Source: Vibrio sp. NTOU-M3 (GTDB lineage Bacteria > Pseudomonadota > Gammaproteobacteria > Enterobacterales > Vibrionaceae). From it: a stretch of 64,000 nucleotides of DNA. Under the pieces are notes generated by a model. That model searched no databases. It saw only the letters and a program-made list of their open reading frames with translations, and was not told where the DNA came from. Position 1 is the first letter of the stretch; every line of letters starts with the position of its first letter. Positions 40,553 to 51,509 of this stretch are shown here, in pieces. Made by a program: the position numbers and the translations under genes. Location: positions 930,001-994,000 of the forward strand of contig NZ_CP162100.1 in the NCBI RefSeq assembly GCF_040869035.1, written 5' to 3'.

Positions 40553-41403
40553 TGCTCAAATCTTGTCATTATTCAATTCATGGCGGCGAGATCGCCGCTT
40601 TGGAAGTAGGGAATATGGAAACGGCCGAAACATCGGTCGTTTTTCTTCATGGCTGGTTAGATAATGCGGCTAGCTTTATAACGACGATAGAAGCACTTCA
40701 TCACCACAACCCATCACTGCATCTTTGCGCAATCGATTTACCTGGACATGGTCTCTCAACCCATAAATCTGGCAGTAACTTTTACCCATTTCATGACTAT
40801 ATCGACGACGTTTATCAAGTTTTGTCTAATTTTTCAGCAAACAAACGCGTGTTGGTAGGACATTCTCTTGGTGCTTTGATTGCGAGTTGTTATAGTGCCG
40901 CCTTTCCTGAGCAGATCTCGGGGTTAGTTCAGATAGAAGGCTTTGGTCCATTAGCTGAGCCTGCGTCAAATTCAGTCGCTCGCCTGCGGGATGGTGTGCT
41001 GAGTCGTCAACGCATTCGGCGAAAACCACAGAGAAGTCCTGCTAGTATCGAAGAGGCTGTTGCTCGCAGAGCGAAAGTAAACCAATTAGAAGCAATGCAG
41101 ATAGAACCAATTGTACGTCGAGGTTTGATACAAGAAAACTCAACGTGGCGTTGGCGACATGATCAAAAGTTACAAAGTGATTCCTTATACCGTATGCACT
41201 TTGAACATGCAGCAGGCATACTTCAAGCAGTCCAATGCCCACAGTACATTATTCTAGGAGAAGACGGCTTCTCATACTTGAATACTCAGATAGAAAAATG
41301 GCCTAACTTTGATGTTCATGTCATCAAAGGAGGACATCACTGCCATTTACAGTATCCATCTAGAGTATCTGATCTAATTTTTGGCTTAGTTAACAAAATT
41401 TAA
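40552..41403 (+). CDS. Alpha/beta hydrolase
   Basis: A 283-residue cytoplasmic alpha/beta hydrolase. The oxyanion-hole motif VFLHGWLDNAASF, the nucleophile elbow GHSLGAL (Ser in VLVGHSLGALIASCY) and a late catalytic histidine region (VIKGGHHCHLQYPSRV) are visible. Substrate unknown. It overlaps the lipoprotein gene by one base (TAATG), suggesting coupling, and lies upstream of fadD; a thioesterase or lipid esterase role is a reasonable guess from context only. Confidence 0.88.
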   Translation: MLKSCHYSIHGGEIAALEVGNMETAETSVVFLHGWLDNAASFITTIEALHHHNPSLHLCAIDLPGHGLSTHKSGSNFYPFHDYIDDVYQVLSNFSANKRVLVGHSLGALIASCYSAAFPEQISGLVQIEGFGPLAEPASNSVARLRDGVLSRQRIRRKPQRSPASIEEAVARRAKVNQLEAMQIEPIVRRGLIQENSTWRWRHDQKLQSDSLYRMHFEHAAGILQAVQCPQYIILGEDGFSYLNTQIEKWPNFDVHVIKGGHHCHLQYPSRVSDLIFGLVNKI

Positions 41404-41464
41404 ACAAGTGTTTGAGTCTTTCGTGCTCAAGCCCCTAGGCTGTGCTGTAATAATGCCCGTGGAA

Positions 41465-41482
41465 TGACACGATATTGTGTCA
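41465..41482. promoter_or_regulatory. 18-bp dyad upstream of fadD
   Basis: TGACACGATATTGTGTCA is symmetric at 16 of 18 positions and lies 44 bases before the fadD start, just downstream of a possible -10 (TAATAA, 41448). It does not match the FadR consensus. An operator of an unidentified regulator is the simplest reading. Confidence 0.5.
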
Positions 41483-41525
41483 ATAGCGGTGCCATTTTAG
41501 CAGGCCAATTACGAGGAGTAGTATC

Positions 41526-43214
41526 GTGGATAAACCTTGGTTGTCTCGTTATCCAAGTGACGTACCAGAACAGATCAATCCAGATCAGTATCCATCTCTT
41601 GTTGAGATGTTTGAACAATCAGTACAGAAATACGCTGATCAGCCCGCATTTATGAATATGGGCTCGGTCATGACGTTTCGTAAGCTGGAAGAGCGCAGCC
41701 GCGCATTTGCTGCGTATTTGCAAAATGAGTTGAAGTTGCAAAAAGGCGATCGTGTTGCGCTGATGATGCCGAATTTATTGCAATACCCAGTTGCACTGTT
41801 TGGTGTTCTTCGCGCGGGCTTAATCGCTGTTAACGTTAACCCACTTTATACGCCTCGTGAACTTGAGCATCAACTTAATGACTCTGGCGCTAAAGCGATT
41901 GTGATTGTTTCAAACTTTGCTAATACGCTTGAACAAGTTGTTGAAAATACACCAGTAAAACACGTTGTTTTAACTAGTTTAGGGCAAATGCTACCAAGGG
42001 CAAAAGGAACGTTGGTTGATTTTGTCGTCAAGTACGTCAAGGGTATGGTCCCGAAATATAACCTGCCCGGTGCAATCTCCATGCGTAAAGCACTGCATAA
42101 AGGTCGTCGTCTTCAGTACGTCAAACCATTTATGTCGGGTGATGATATTGCATTCTTGCAATATACGGGTGGTACGACTGGGGTCGCTAAAGGCGCCATT
42201 TTGACGCATCGTAATATGATCGCAAACGTCATGCAGGCAAAAGGTGCTTATGGCCCAGTACTTACGGAAGGACGAGAGTTAGTTGTCACAGCGCTTCCTC
42301 TTTATCACGTATTTGCATTGACCGTTAACTGTTTGCTGTTTGTGGAAATTGGTGGACGCAACCTACTTATTACCAACCCGCGTGATATTCCGGGTTTTGT
42401 AAAAGAGCTGCAAAAGCACCCATTTACTGCAATTACCGGGGTAAATACGCTGTTTAATGCTTTGGTCAACAATGAAGACTTCCATGAACTGGACTTTAGC
42501 AATTTAAGGTTGGCTGTTGGTGGTGGTATGGCCGTTCAAAGAGCGGTTGCAGAGCAGTGGAAGAAAACGACAGGCTGCTATTTGCTGGAAGGTTATGGTT
42601 TGACGGAGTGTTCTCCTTTAGTGGCCGCCTATCCGCACGACTTAACCGAGTACAATGGTTCCATTGGCTTGCCAGTTCCTTCAACAGAAGTACGTATTGT
42701 TGATGAAGATGGGAATCCGCTAGCCAATGATGGCGTGGGTGAACTTCAAGTTCGTGGTCCTCAAGTGATGCAAGGTTATTGGCAACGCTCAGAGGCAACG
42801 AAAGAGGTGATCAACCAAGATGGATGGCTATCAACGGGCGACATCGTCAAGTTTGATGAAGAAGGTTTCCTACATATTGTTGATCGCAAGAAAGATATGA
42901 TTTTGGTTTCTGGCTTTAACGTTTATCCAAATGAGATTGAAGATGTTGTTGCTCTTCATGGCAAAGTACTTGAAGTTGCAGCCATTGGTCAGCCGCATGA
43001 TGTCTCTGGTGAAGTGGTGAAAATATACGTTGTTAAGCGTGACCCTAGCTTGACGAAAGACGAAGTGATCACACACTGTCGTCAGCATTTAACTGGCTAT
43101 AAAGTGCCTAAATTGGTCGAGTTTAAAGAAGATTTACCAAAGACTAATGTGGGTAAGATCTTACGCCGTGTTCTGCGCGAAGAAAATGATGCGAAGCTTG
43201 CTAAAGCTGAGTAA
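41526..43214 (+). CDS. fadD: Long-chain acyl-CoA synthetase FadD
   Basis: A 562-residue inner-membrane-associated enzyme that activates long-chain fatty acids to acyl-CoA with ATP. The AMP-binding signature [16 protein letters not shown] and the downstream [36 protein letters not shown] and the catalytic lysine region [11 protein letters not shown] are present. Start is GTG 41526 with GAGGAG upstream. Length matches E. coli FadD (561). It is followed by a terminator and then rnd, the same order as in E. coli. Confidence 0.97.
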   Translation: MDKPWLSRYPSDVPEQINPDQYPSLVEMFEQSVQKYADQPAFMNMGSVMTFRKLEERSRAFAAYLQNELKLQKGDRVALMMPNLLQYPVALFGVLRAGLIAVNVNPLYTPRELEHQLNDSGAKAIVIVSNFANTLEQVVENTPVKHVVLTSLGQMLPRAKGTLVDFVVKYVKGMVPKYNLPGAISMRKALHKGRRLQYVKPFMSGDDIAFLQYTGGTTGVAKGAILTHRNMIANVMQAKGAYGPVLTEGRELVVTALPLYHVFALTVNCLLFVEIGGRNLLITNPRDIPGFVKELQKHPFTAITGVNTLFNALVNNEDFHELDFSNLRLAVGGGMAVQRAVAEQWKKTTGCYLLEGYGLTECSPLVAAYPHDLTEYNGSIGLPVPSTEVRIVDEDGNPLANDGVGELQVRGPQVMQGYWQRSEATKEVINQDGWLSTGDIVKFDEEGFLHIVDRKKDMILVSGFNVYPNEIEDVVALHGKVLEVAAIGQPHDVSGEVVKIYVVKRDPSLTKDEVITHCRQHLTGYKVPKLVEFKEDLPKTNVGKILRRVLREENDAKLAKAE

Positions 43215-43241
43215 AATTACTTTAACGCTTTGATTAGTGAT

Positions 43242-43270
43242 AAAATGCCGACTTAATTGTCGGCATTTTT
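43242..43270 (+). terminator. Rho-independent terminator of fadD
   Basis: An 11-bp stem AAAATGCCGAC/GTCGGCATTTT with loop TTAATT and a T-run. Confidence 0.92.
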
Positions 43271-43303
43271 GTATGGCAGAAACTTCAACACAGCGAGAAT
43301 TTA

Positions 43304-44419
43304 GTGAACTATCAAATCATTACGCAAGTGACACAGCTAGAGAAAGTTTGTACCGCCGCCCGAGAGGTTGAGGTCGTTATGTTAGATACCGAGTTTGTTA
43401 GGACTCGGACGTTTTACCCTCAATTAGGGCTGATTCAGCTATTCGATGGCAAACAGTTATCTTTGATAGATCCAATCGAGCTAGAAGACATGACACCGTT
43501 TGTGCAGTTACTGCAAGATACATCGGTACTGAAAGTGCTGCATGCCTGTGGTGAAGACTTAGAGGTGTTCCAAAATGCATTTGGATGTCTTCCTTATCCA
43601 ATGGTAGACACACAAATAATGGCGGCATTTCTTGGAAATGGATTGTCGACGGGTTTTGCATCGTTGGTTGATAGTTTCCTTGGTGTTGAACTGGATAAAA
43701 GCGAATCAAGAACAAACTGGCTTGCTCGTCCACTAAGCAATCGCCAACTTGAATACGCTGCTGCTGATGTGTATTACTTGCTACCATTGTACGAAAAACT
43801 GCATGCTGAAATTGTAGAAGCGGGTTGGTGGGAGGCTGCACAGCAAGAAAGCGATCTTATTGCTACAAAACGTATAAAAGAAGTGGATCCAGACAAAGCC
43901 TATTTGGATATTAAAGGGGCTTGGCAGTTAAAACCTCGAGAACTAGCCATACTCAAACCCCTAGCAACATGGCGATATAAAGAAGCCATTCGCCGAGATT
44001 TAGCCTTAAACTTTGTTTTTAAAGAAACGGATTTACTGACCGTTGCTCGTTTAGGCATCCAAAATCGCAACCAAATGGAGCAAGAGGGGATGGACCTTCG
44101 TTCAGTGCAGCGTCATAGCGCGAGAATCATATCTTTGGTTAAGAGTGCAAAAGGCACTTCACCAGAGGACTTTCCTGAGAAAATTGTGCGTATGATGGAT
44201 AAACCGGGATACAAGCAACTCTTTAAAAAGCTAAAAGATGAGGTTAAACATGTTTCTCAATTGAGTGGCTTAAGTACCGAATTTTTGGCTTCTAAGAAGC
44301 AACTCAATCAGCTATTAAGCTGGGTGTGGAACAAGGATCGAGACCCGGCTAATTTGCCTGATCTTATGCAAGGTTGGCGTTTGGAACTGCTTGGTGAAAA
44401 ACTGAATAAATTGATTTAA
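43304..44419 (+). CDS. rnd: Ribonuclease D
   Basis: A 371-residue 3'-5' exoribonuclease that trims tRNA precursors. The DEDD exonuclease residues are visible in VMLDTEFVRT, HACGEDLEVF and YAAADVYYLLPLY, with a catalytic tyrosine in the last. One or two HRDC domains follow (about 210-370). Start is GTG 43304; an upstream ATG at 43273 is out of frame. E. coli Rnd is 375 residues. It ends in a terminator shared with the convergent SulP gene. Confidence 0.96.
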   Translation: MNYQIITQVTQLEKVCTAAREVEVVMLDTEFVRTRTFYPQLGLIQLFDGKQLSLIDPIELEDMTPFVQLLQDTSVLKVLHACGEDLEVFQNAFGCLPYPMVDTQIMAAFLGNGLSTGFASLVDSFLGVELDKSESRTNWLARPLSNRQLEYAAADVYYLLPLYEKLHAEIVEAGWWEAAQQESDLIATKRIKEVDPDKAYLDIKGAWQLKPRELAILKPLATWRYKEAIRRDLALNFVFKETDLLTVARLGIQNRNQMEQEGMDLRSVQRHSARIISLVKSAKGTSPEDFPEKIVRMMDKPGYKQLFKKLKDEVKHVSQLSGLSTEFLASKKQLNQLLSWVWNKDRDPANLPDLMQGWRLELLGEKLNKLI

Positions 44420-44448
44420 AAAAAGGCTCCCAATCGGGAGCCTTTTTT
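44419..44448. terminator. Bidirectional terminator between rnd and the SulP gene
   Basis: A 7-bp GC-rich stem GGCTCCC/GGGAGCC extended by A/T pairs, loop AATC, with T-runs on both strands. Confidence 0.92.
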
Positions 44449-44460
44449 ATAGTGTTTTTA

Positions 44461-46017
44461 TTATGCCAATATATCTGTAGCTACTTTGTAGCTTGGATCT
44501 TCTTTTACGTTGATCTCAACCAAGCTTCCTGCTTTCTGTAATAAGGCACGGCAGTCAGGGCTCAAGTGACGAAGGTGAAGGGTTTTACCGACCGCAGAGT
44601 AGCGCTCAGCAAGAGTTTCAATCGCTTCTATCGCAGAATGATCAGTGACACGTGAGTTAGCAAAATCAACGATAACGTCTTGTGGGTCATTTGGAGCGTC
44701 AAACAGTTCTAAAAAGTTTGCAGCACTGCCAAAGAAGATAGGACCATTGATTTGGTATTCTTTTGTGCCTTCGTCATTAATTCTGCTGGATGCGTAGATG
44801 TGTTTCGCATGCTCCCAAGCAAACATAAGTGCAGAAGCTACGACACCAACAGCAACCGCGACTGCTAAGTCAGTAAGCACGGTTACAACCGTAACTAGGA
44901 CGATAACAAAGAAATCTTGTTTTGGTACACGGCGCGCAAGTTTGAATGTTGCCCATTCGAATGTACCGATCACAACCATGAACATAACGCCAACAAGTGC
45001 GGCAAGTGGGATCATTTCGATTAAAGATGAGGCAAACAGAATGAACATCAGCAGCATTACCGCTGCAACGATACCTGATAGTCTACCGCGACCACCCGAG
45101 TTTACGTTGATCATGGATTGACCAATCATCGCACAGCCACCCATTGCACCAAACATAGAACAGGTGACGTTAGCCATACCTTGGCCGATACATTCACGAT
45201 TTGATTGACCACGTGTATTGGTCATTTCATCTAGTACCGTTAGCGTAAGCAGTGATTCGATCAACCCGATAGCAGCAAGAATAATTGCGTATGGCAGGAT
45301 AATTTGGAGAGTTTCCAATGTCAGTGGTACGGTTGGAATTGAGAAGGTTGGTAAAGAACCTGCTAGTGTCGCAGCTTCGTTACCTGACATAGTACGAAGG
45401 AAATCAACAACAGTACGTGTTTCTAGATCAAGCCCTACAACGAGTGCTGTAACCGTCACGATGGCAACCAGAGAAGAAGGCACTGCTGTGGTTAGCTTTG
45501 GCAAAAAGTGAATGATGGCCATTGTTAAGGCCACAAGACCCAGCATCAACATCATCTGGTCGGATGGAAGCCACGTCAGCGCACCACTTAAATCCGGAGC
45601 TTTGAACTGCCCTAATTGTGCCAGGAAGATAACAATGGCTAAACCATTTACAAAGCCAATCATTACAGGGTGAGGAACCATACGAATGAATTTGCCTAGT
45701 TTAAACAAACCAGCGGTAATCTGGAAAAGGCCAGCTAGTAATATAGCGGCAAACAGGTATTGGACGCCATGAGTTGCAACTAGGCTTACCATGACGACAG
45801 CCATTGCGCCTGTAGCACCAGAAATCATACCTGGGCGACCACCAAATATAGAGGTAACAAGCCCTACAATAAATGCAGCGTACAAACCAACCATTGGGTC
45901 AACACCCGCAACAAAAGCGAAAGCAACAGCTTCAGGGACAAGTGCAAGCGCAACAGTTAAACCTGATAGCACATCATTTTTTACGGAGTGTTTAGAAAAT
46001 TGTGGGAATTCAAACAT
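44461..46017 (-). CDS. SulP-family anion transporter with STAS domain
   Basis: A 518-residue inner-membrane transporter of the SulP (SLC26-like) family. About 12-14 hydrophobic segments (from [25 protein letters not shown] to about residue 395) are followed by a C-terminal STAS domain (about 410-518, [20 protein letters not shown] ... [22 protein letters not shown]). Members carry sulfate, bicarbonate or other anions; the substrate here is not known, though some marine SulP proteins are bicarbonate transporters. It converges on rnd and is followed upstream by rne on the same strand. Confidence 0.9.
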   Translation of the reverse strand: MFEFPQFSKHSVKNDVLSGLTVALALVPEAVAFAFVAGVDPMVGLYAAFIVGLVTSIFGGRPGMISGATGAMAVVMVSLVATHGVQYLFAAILLAGLFQITAGLFKLGKFIRMVPHPVMIGFVNGLAIVIFLAQLGQFKAPDLSGALTWLPSDQMMLMLGLVALTMAIIHFLPKLTTAVPSSLVAIVTVTALVVGLDLETRTVVDFLRTMSGNEAATLAGSLPTFSIPTVPLTLETLQIILPYAIILAAIGLIESLLTLTVLDEMTNTRGQSNRECIGQGMANVTCSMFGAMGGCAMIGQSMINVNSGGRGRLSGIVAAVMLLMFILFASSLIEMIPLAALVGVMFMVVIGTFEWATFKLARRVPKQDFFVIVLVTVVTVLTDLAVAVAVGVVASALMFAWEHAKHIYASSRINDEGTKEYQINGPIFFGSAANFLELFDAPNDPQDVIVDFANSRVTDHSAIEAIETLAERYSAVGKTLHLRHLSPDCRALLQKAGSLVEINVKEDPSYKVATDILA

Positions 46018-46221
46018 GTTTGCTCAGTGTTGACTAAGTAAATGAGTGTATTCTAACTATGACTTATATATCAGCTGAGCAGAATGCAAAGTAAAAAGAG
46101 CCGTGATACAAAAGTTCTAGAGTTAGACCGAATCGGCGCATGCTACCGAAAAGTGTGATTAAGTTCAATAATGAACCACCATTGACCAATAAATATGCCA
46201 ATGAGTTCGTCTGCATGACAT

Positions 46222-46250
46222 AAAAAAGCAGCTCCAAATAGGAGCTGCTT
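46222..46250 (-). terminator. Terminator of rne
   Basis: A 10-bp stem AAGCAGCTCC/GGAGCTGCTT with loop AAATA. The minus-strand copy is followed by a U-run. Confidence 0.88.
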
Positions 46251-46267
46251 ATTCAGGCTTTTGCTAA

Positions 46268-49180
46268 TTAAAAGCTGTTAGGTTTTGCCATTGCAGAACC
46301 AGCTTGGTTCGTTGCAACTTGACTACCTGCACCGCGAATTTGATAGCGTTCAGCACGGAAAGGTGCTGCAATAACTTCAATTTCTTTAAGTGCTGTAGTA
46401 CCAGGAGCTTTCGCCATTGGAGCTGAAGCATGACCTTTCACTTCAAGTGGCACTTTGATGTCAGATTGAGGTGCAACAACGTTAGCAACCACTTCTGGAG
46501 TTTCTGCTTTTGTCGCGACTACAACCTTCTGCTCACTTTCAGCATTTGGCTGAGCTTGCTCAACAGGTTCAGCTATTGATTCAACGACAGGAACGATTGT
46601 TTCTGCTGTCGTGCTCTGCACTTCTTGCTCTTCAACTTTCTGAGCAACGGTTTCATGTCTGATAATAACCTTACCCATGGCCATTTCAGGGCATGCAAAT
46701 CCGCCAAGTACAGTTACTGTTGTAGTGTCTACAACATTTTCTTTTTCAGCCTGTTTCTTCACTGGCTTAGTCGGTAAGTCGTAACGAGGCATAACCTTAC
46801 CCATAGCCATCTCTGGAGATGCTACACCACCTTTGCGAAGGCGGAATGGGTTTGGACGGCGATCGCGACCACGACGACGGCGTTGGCCACTTGCTCGTAG
46901 GTGACGTGGAGAACGGCGATTGCGTCGCTGCTTAGGTTGTTGCTCAGTCTCTTCTGCTTGCGTTGCAATGGTTTCTTTTTCCACTGTTTCAGCAATAGCT
47001 TGAGCTTGTTCAACTTTAGCAGACTGCTCTTGTTCAGCTTGAGCCGCTTGGTTTTTAACACGAACCTGCTTGTTCAGTTTGCGACGTTGGCGACGTTCTT
47101 TCACCTTCGCAGCTTTTTCTTCTGGACGAGCTTCTGGTGCTTTGCTTTGAGCATCAGCCGCTAGCTTTAGACCTTCTTCTGCAACTTTACTTGCCTTCAC
47201 ATCGTCACGATCGCGTTTATTGCGGCGTTCTTGTTTAGGCTTGCGATTTTGTTGCTTGCGCTCTTGAGTTTGAGCTTGCTCGTCTTTCGCCGGTTTGCGC
47301 TTATCACGATTGTTATCACGATCTCGGTTATTGTCACGATTATTGCGACGACGTTGATCGTTACGGTTACGGCGGTTGTTATTGCGATTTCCGCGATTAT
47401 TCTGCTCTTTTTGGCCACGCTCTTCCTTCTTCTCTTCAGTTTCGGTTGAGCCAAATAGGAAGCCGCTTAGAGCTTTGAACAGACGAGAAATAATACCTGG
47501 TTGCTCCTCAGCTTGCGCTTTTGTCGCAACAGGTTTGGCCTTGCTAGGTTTTGGTGTCGGTGCCGATTGTGATGGTGCGGCAAACCCTTTAAGAGCAGGC
47601 TCTTCGATTTTCTTCGGTTTACTTTCAACGTCTGGAGACTCTTTACCTTCTGCTTCTTTCAACGCTTCAAGTTTTTTCGGCAGTAGGTAAGAAAGTAGGT
47701 CGAACTCTTCGCCTTCACGTACACGAATTACATCGAAATGCGGTGTTTCCATTTCTGAATTGGGCACAACAGTGATTTTCACTTCTTGTGTACGTTCAAT
47801 ATGGTTAACCGAGCGACGTTTTTCGTTGAGTAGGTAGGAAGCAATTGGGACAGGAACAACAGCGAGTACTTGAGCTGTATTGTCTTTCAATGCCTCTTCT
47901 TCGATTAAACGAAGAACAGAGAGAGCAAGCGATTCGTTATCACGAACAACACCAGTACCGGTACAGCGAGGACAGATATGGTGGCTGGCTTCTGCAAGAG
48001 AAGGGCTCAGGCGCTGGCGTGACATTTCTAGCAAACCAAAGCGAGAAATACGTCCAATTTGAACACGAGCACGGTCCATACGAACCGCATCTCGTAGACG
48101 GTTTTCCACTTCACGCTGGTGACGAACAGGGGTCATATCGATAAAGTCGATCACGACGAGACCACCAAGATCACGAAGACGTAATTGACGTGCAATTTCG
48201 TCAGCAGCTTCAAGGTTTGTGTTCAGCGCTGTTTCTTCGATATCTCCGCCTTTTGTCGCGCGGGCAGAGTTGATATCAATAGATGTGAGAGCTTCTGTTG
48301 GGTCAATAACGATAGAGCCGCCAGAAGGGAGACGAACTTCACGTTGGAAGGCAGACTCGATTTGGCTTTCAATCTGGTAGTGACTAAATAGTGGCACTTC
48401 ACCATCGTACTTTTTCACTCGATTGACAAAGTCTGGGCGCACTAGGCGAATATGGTCGAGAGCACGTTCATAAATCGTATTACTGTCGATCAGTATTTCG
48501 CCAATATCACGACGCAAATAATCGCGAATAGCACGCACAATGACGTTACTTTCTTGGTGAATAAGGAAAGGTGCTGGGTTAGCATCAGAAGCTTGTTTGA
48601 TCGCTCCCCAGTGATTTAATAGAACGTTTAAGTCCCATTCCAACTCTTCAGCACTTTTGCCTACACCCGCAGTACGTACAATGAGGCCCATACCTTGAGG
48701 AAGCTCAAGTGTGCTCAATGCCGCTTTTAGTTGAGTGCGTTCATCACCTTCAATACGACGAGAAATTCCGCCAGCACGAGGGTTATTTGGCATTAATACT
48801 AGGTAACTACCCGCTAGAGAAATAAACGTAGTTAAGGCTGCACCTTTACTACCTCGTTCTTCTTTCTCTACTTGTACAATAACTTCCTGACCTTCAGTTA
48901 ACACTTCTTTGATGCTTGGACGGCCTTGGTAGGTGTAACCTTCGGGGAAGTATTCGCGAGCAATTTCTTTTAGAGGGAGGAAACCGTGTCTTTCTGCGCC
49001 GTAGTCTACGAAAGCTGCTTCAAGACTAGGTTCGATGCGAGTGATACGTCCTTTGTAGATATTTGCTTTTTTTGATTCGTGACCAGGACTTTCGATATCC
49101 AAATCGTAAAGTCTTTGGCCATCAACCAAAGCAACACGCAACTCTTCTTTTTGAGTTGCGTTAATTAACATTCTTTTCAT
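46268..49180 (-). CDS. rne: Ribonuclease E
   Basis: A 970-residue endoribonuclease that starts bulk mRNA decay and processes rRNA and tRNA. The N-terminal catalytic half (to about 530) has the S1 domain (about 36-120), the 5'-sensor/RNase H region, the DNase I-like site ([12 protein letters not shown] with [12 protein letters not shown]) and the zinc-link CPRCTGTG. The C-terminal half is disordered. It has an arginine/asparagine-rich RNA-binding stretch (about 605-660) and a duplicated motif A(S/C)PEMAMGKV at about 784-794 and 824-834, probable sites for degradosome partners. A leader of about 320 bases precedes it and probably mediates autoregulation. Confidence 0.97.
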   Translation of the reverse strand: MKRMLINATQKEELRVALVDGQRLYDLDIESPGHESKKANIYKGRITRIEPSLEAAFVDYGAERHGFLPLKEIAREYFPEGYTYQGRPSIKEVLTEGQEVIVQVEKEERGSKGAALTTFISLAGSYLVLMPNNPRAGGISRRIEGDERTQLKAALSTLELPQGMGLIVRTAGVGKSAEELEWDLNVLLNHWGAIKQASDANPAPFLIHQESNVIVRAIRDYLRRDIGEILIDSNTIYERALDHIRLVRPDFVNRVKKYDGEVPLFSHYQIESQIESAFQREVRLPSGGSIVIDPTEALTSIDINSARATKGGDIEETALNTNLEAADEIARQLRLRDLGGLVVIDFIDMTPVRHQREVENRLRDAVRMDRARVQIGRISRFGLLEMSRQRLSPSLAEASHHICPRCTGTGVVRDNESLALSVLRLIEEEALKDNTAQVLAVVPVPIASYLLNEKRRSVNHIERTQEVKITVVPNSEMETPHFDVIRVREGEEFDLLSYLLPKKLEALKEAEGKESPDVESKPKKIEEPALKGFAAPSQSAPTPKPSKAKPVATKAQAEEQPGIISRLFKALSGFLFGSTETEEKKEERGQKEQNNRGNRNNNRRNRNDQRRRNNRDNNRDRDNNRDKRKPAKDEQAQTQERKQQNRKPKQERRNKRDRDDVKASKVAEEGLKLAADAQSKAPEARPEEKAAKVKERRQRRKLNKQVRVKNQAAQAEQEQSAKVEQAQAIAETVEKETIATQAEETEQQPKQRRNRRSPRHLRASGQRRRRGRDRRPNPFRLRKGGVASPEMAMGKVMPRYDLPTKPVKKQAEKENVVDTTTVTVLGGFACPEMAMGKVIIRHETVAQKVEEQEVQSTTAETIVPVVESIAEPVEQAQPNAESEQKVVVATKAETPEVVANVVAPQSDIKVPLEVKGHASAPMAKAPGTTALKEIEVIAAPFRAERYQIRGAGSQVATNQAGSAMAKPNSF

Positions 49181-49749
49181 TTACAAATCTCGTTGTCTTT
49201 TTTTGTAATCGTTTTCTCGTTGCTTGAGAGCGCCTTCACGGTGCCTGATCCCGTGGCTATATCGGTGCAGCCTCCCGGCTGGAGGGATGCTCTGGGGCAC
49301 TTCAGTTCTCACAAACGCTTTCGTTTATGAGCCGCATTGGGGCGGATTTACTCAACATGAAGTGGCGGCGAGTAGGGCAACGAGAGTGTTAATTTCGAAA
49401 ATGTCTTACGCCGTATGCAGCATTTTAGTAAATTAACCTTCTACTCAAGTTTTGCTCAAAAATGACCAGCTTTGTTTAAATAGCAAACAAATCATTTATT
49501 GCAGGTGTGAACTATAGCAGTACCCAGTAAACTCAGCAATCAGCTTTATAATAATTCGATAAAAAAATCCAATTTCACTTTTGATAACTCTATGTTTTTA
49601 GATGATTATTTGTATTTAAGGATTCAATTGTTCAAGCTTGACTGTTATTTAAACGGGCATGATTTGAAACCGACACATACTTAATCAATTTACCAGTAAG
49701 TTGCGAAGAAAGTGTGAATTGACGCAATTTTCAGTGATAGAATGCCTTC
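49181..49749. other. Divergent rne/rluC region: long rne leader and rluC upstream DNA
   Basis: 569 bases, no convincing ORF. Transcribed leftward, about 320 bases form the rne leader, with hairpins CCTCC/GGAGG (+ strand 49272-49290 area), AAACG/CGTTT near 49315-49332 and CCGC/GCGG near 49330-49350. The position and size resemble the RNase E 5'-UTR element (Rfam RF00040), which binds RNase E and tunes its own decay. The rluC side is A/T-rich with no strong ribosome site. Confidence 0.5.
49511..49539 (-). promoter_or_regulatory. Putative sigma-70 promoter of rne
   Basis: On the minus strand, TTGCTG (49539-49534), a 17-base spacer ending in TGC, and TATAGT (49516-49511). Predicted start near 49504 gives a leader of about 320 bases, close to the E. 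coli rne leader (361). Confidence 0.6.
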
Positions 49750-50697
49750 ATGAACGAGATAAGAACAAAAGTCCAGTTCGTCGATATTGATGACGACATG
49801 GCAGGTCAGCGTATTGATAACTTCTTGCGCAACCAATTGAAAAGTATTCCTAAAAGCATGGTTTATCGAATCTTGCGCAAGGGAGAAGTACGCGTAAATA
49901 AAAAACGGGTGAAAGCTGAATATAAGCTGCAAGCAGGAGACTTAGTTCGCATTCCTCCAGTGACGATAGAAGAAAAACCGAACGAAGCAGCACCTAGTAC
50001 GAAATTAAATAAGGTGGCAGAGTTGGAAAACATGATCATTTTCGAAGATGATCATATGCTGATTTTGAACAAACCTTCAGGTACGGCAGTGCATGGTGGT
50101 AGTGGACTAAAATTTGGTGCGATCGAAGCATTAAGGGCATTACGCCCACAAGCTCGTTTCCTTGAGCTAGTACACCGAATTGATCGTGATACCTCGGGTA
50201 TTTTGTTAGTTGCTAAAAAACGCTCCGCGTTACGTCATTTACAAGCTCAGTTTCGTGAGAAAACGGTGAAGAAGTTTTATTTTGCGTTGGTGATGGGGCA
50301 GTGGAAGAACAGCTGTAAAGTGGTGAACGCTCCTTTACTTAAAAATGAAGTAAATAGCATTGTTCGTGTTAACCCAAATGGAAAACCTTCGGAAACACGT
50401 TTCAAAATCTTAGAAAAGTTTTCTGATGCAACGTTAGTACAAGCAAGTCCCATTACAGGACGTACTCACCAAATTCGGGTACATACTCAATACGCTGGGC
50501 ATCCAATTGCTTGGGATGATCGCTATGGTGATCGAAGATTTGATGCATACACGAAACAATTTGGTTTGGACCGTTTATTCCTTCATGCGGCAAACATTAA
50601 GTTTATTCATCCAGCAACGGAACAATGGATGGAAATTAATGCGCCAATGGAACGAAAACTGGAAAAAGTATTGGCTGGATTGCGTAAAAAAGATTGA
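49750..50697 (+). CDS. rluC: RluC, 23S rRNA pseudouridine synthase
   Basis: A 315-residue enzyme that makes pseudouridine at three 23S rRNA positions (955, 2504 and 2580 in E. coli). An N-terminal S4 RNA-binding domain (RIDNFLRNQLKSIPKSMVYRILRKGEVRVNKKR split across about 18-55) precedes the catalytic domain with the aspartate motif HRIDRDTSG. Translation starts at ATG 49750 with no clear ribosome site and a TAGAAT box ending six bases upstream, so the mRNA may be leaderless. It is divergent from rne, as in E. coli. Confidence 0.96.
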   Translation: MNEIRTKVQFVDIDDDMAGQRIDNFLRNQLKSIPKSMVYRILRKGEVRVNKKRVKAEYKLQAGDLVRIPPVTIEEKPNEAAPSTKLNKVAELENMIIFEDDHMLILNKPSGTAVHGGSGLKFGAIEALRALRPQARFLELVHRIDRDTSGILLVAKKRSALRHLQAQFREKTVKKFYFALVMGQWKNSCKVVNAPLLKNEVNSIVRVNPNGKPSETRFKILEKFSDATLVQASPITGRTHQIRVHTQYAGHPIAWDDRYGDRRFDAYTKQFGLDRLFLHAANIKFIHPATEQWMEINAPMERKLEKVLAGLRKKD

Positions 50698-50707
50698 ACA
50701 TCTAACA

Positions 50708-50736
50708 AATAAGGGAGCGGAAAGCTCCCTTATTTT
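50708..50736. terminator. Terminator between rluC and yceF
   Basis: An 11-bp stem AATAAGGGAGC/GCTCCCTTATT with loop GGAAA and a T-rich tail. Confidence 0.88.
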
Positions 50737-50779
50737 ATAAGGCTACTTGGTGCTCAAAGGTTAACGGGCACTTTGTGAG

Positions 50780-51361
50780 TTAGAAAATATCAACACCTTG
50801 ATTTTTTAACATATCGATAAGATCGATAAGTGGGAGCCCAACCAATGTATTGGGATCTTTCCCCTCAAGCTTCTCAAATAATGCAATACCCAACCCTTCG
50901 CTCTTGAAACTTCCTGCACAATACAGAGGCTGCTCTTTTTGAATGTATTGACGAATATCCTCCTCACTTAGCTGTCGAAAATGCACATGAAATGTATCGA
51001 CTTTGACTTGTGTTTCGAGTGTGGAAGTATTGTGAAGTGCTAAACCTGTGAAAAAAGTAATGCATCGTCCACTTTGAGCTAATAATTGAGCGACTGCATT
51101 TTCCTCTGTCAGTGGCTTACCAACAATTTTCCCATCAATAACACAAACTTGGTCGCTGCCGATGACCAAACAGTCTTTCTCCAACTGGCATGAGGTTGCT
51201 TTGTTCATAGCAAGCCGTGTCACGAGTTCTTCTGGGGACTCTTGTTCAAACGGTGTTTCATCACATTCAGGTTTTGCCGTTACGAAAGGTAGATTCAGCT
51301 TAGCTAATAACGACTGTCTATAGGGGGAGGTTGAAGCTAAAACTAGTTGGTAATTTTTCAT
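50780..51361 (-). CDS. yceF: Maf-family nucleotide pyrophosphatase YceF
   Basis: A 193-residue Maf/Ham1-fold pyrophosphatase. The E. coli YceF subgroup hydrolyses 7-methyl-GTP, removing modified nucleotides from the pool. The family phosphate-loop motif [31 protein letters not shown] and [18 protein letters not shown] are present. Substrate choice is taken from the orthologue and genomic position next to yceD-rpmF. It is divergent from yceD, as in E. coli. Confidence 0.94.
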   Translation of the reverse strand: MKNYQLVLASTSPYRQSLLAKLNLPFVTAKPECDETPFEQESPEELVTRLAMNKATSCQLEKDCLVIGSDQVCVIDGKIVGKPLTEENAVAQLLAQSGRCITFFTGLALHNTSTLETQVKVDTFHVHFRQLSEEDIRQYIQKEQPLYCAGSFKSEGLGIALFEKLEGKDPNTLVGLPLIDLIDMLKNQGVDIF

Positions 51362-51509
51362 TTTGATTTACAATCTGCTCGCGTGTTTTCAGAAGGATAT
51401 ACGATCTTTTTGAGCAAGGCATAGCACTCTCACCTGAAAGGAAAAAAAGTAGACTTTTTTGCCCTTTTTCTTTGACTCTAAACAAATTGAAAGATAGAAT
51501 TCGCGCCCT

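Noticed and set aside
41404..41525. FadR operator upstream of fadD.
   Set aside because: I looked for TGGTCnGACCA-like sequence and found none; the dyad present differs.
47280..47400. Repetitive low-complexity DNA in rne suggesting a tandem repeat or CRISPR-like array.
   Set aside because: It encodes the arginine/asparagine-rich RNA-binding region of RNase E; the repetition comes from the protein composition and is irregular.
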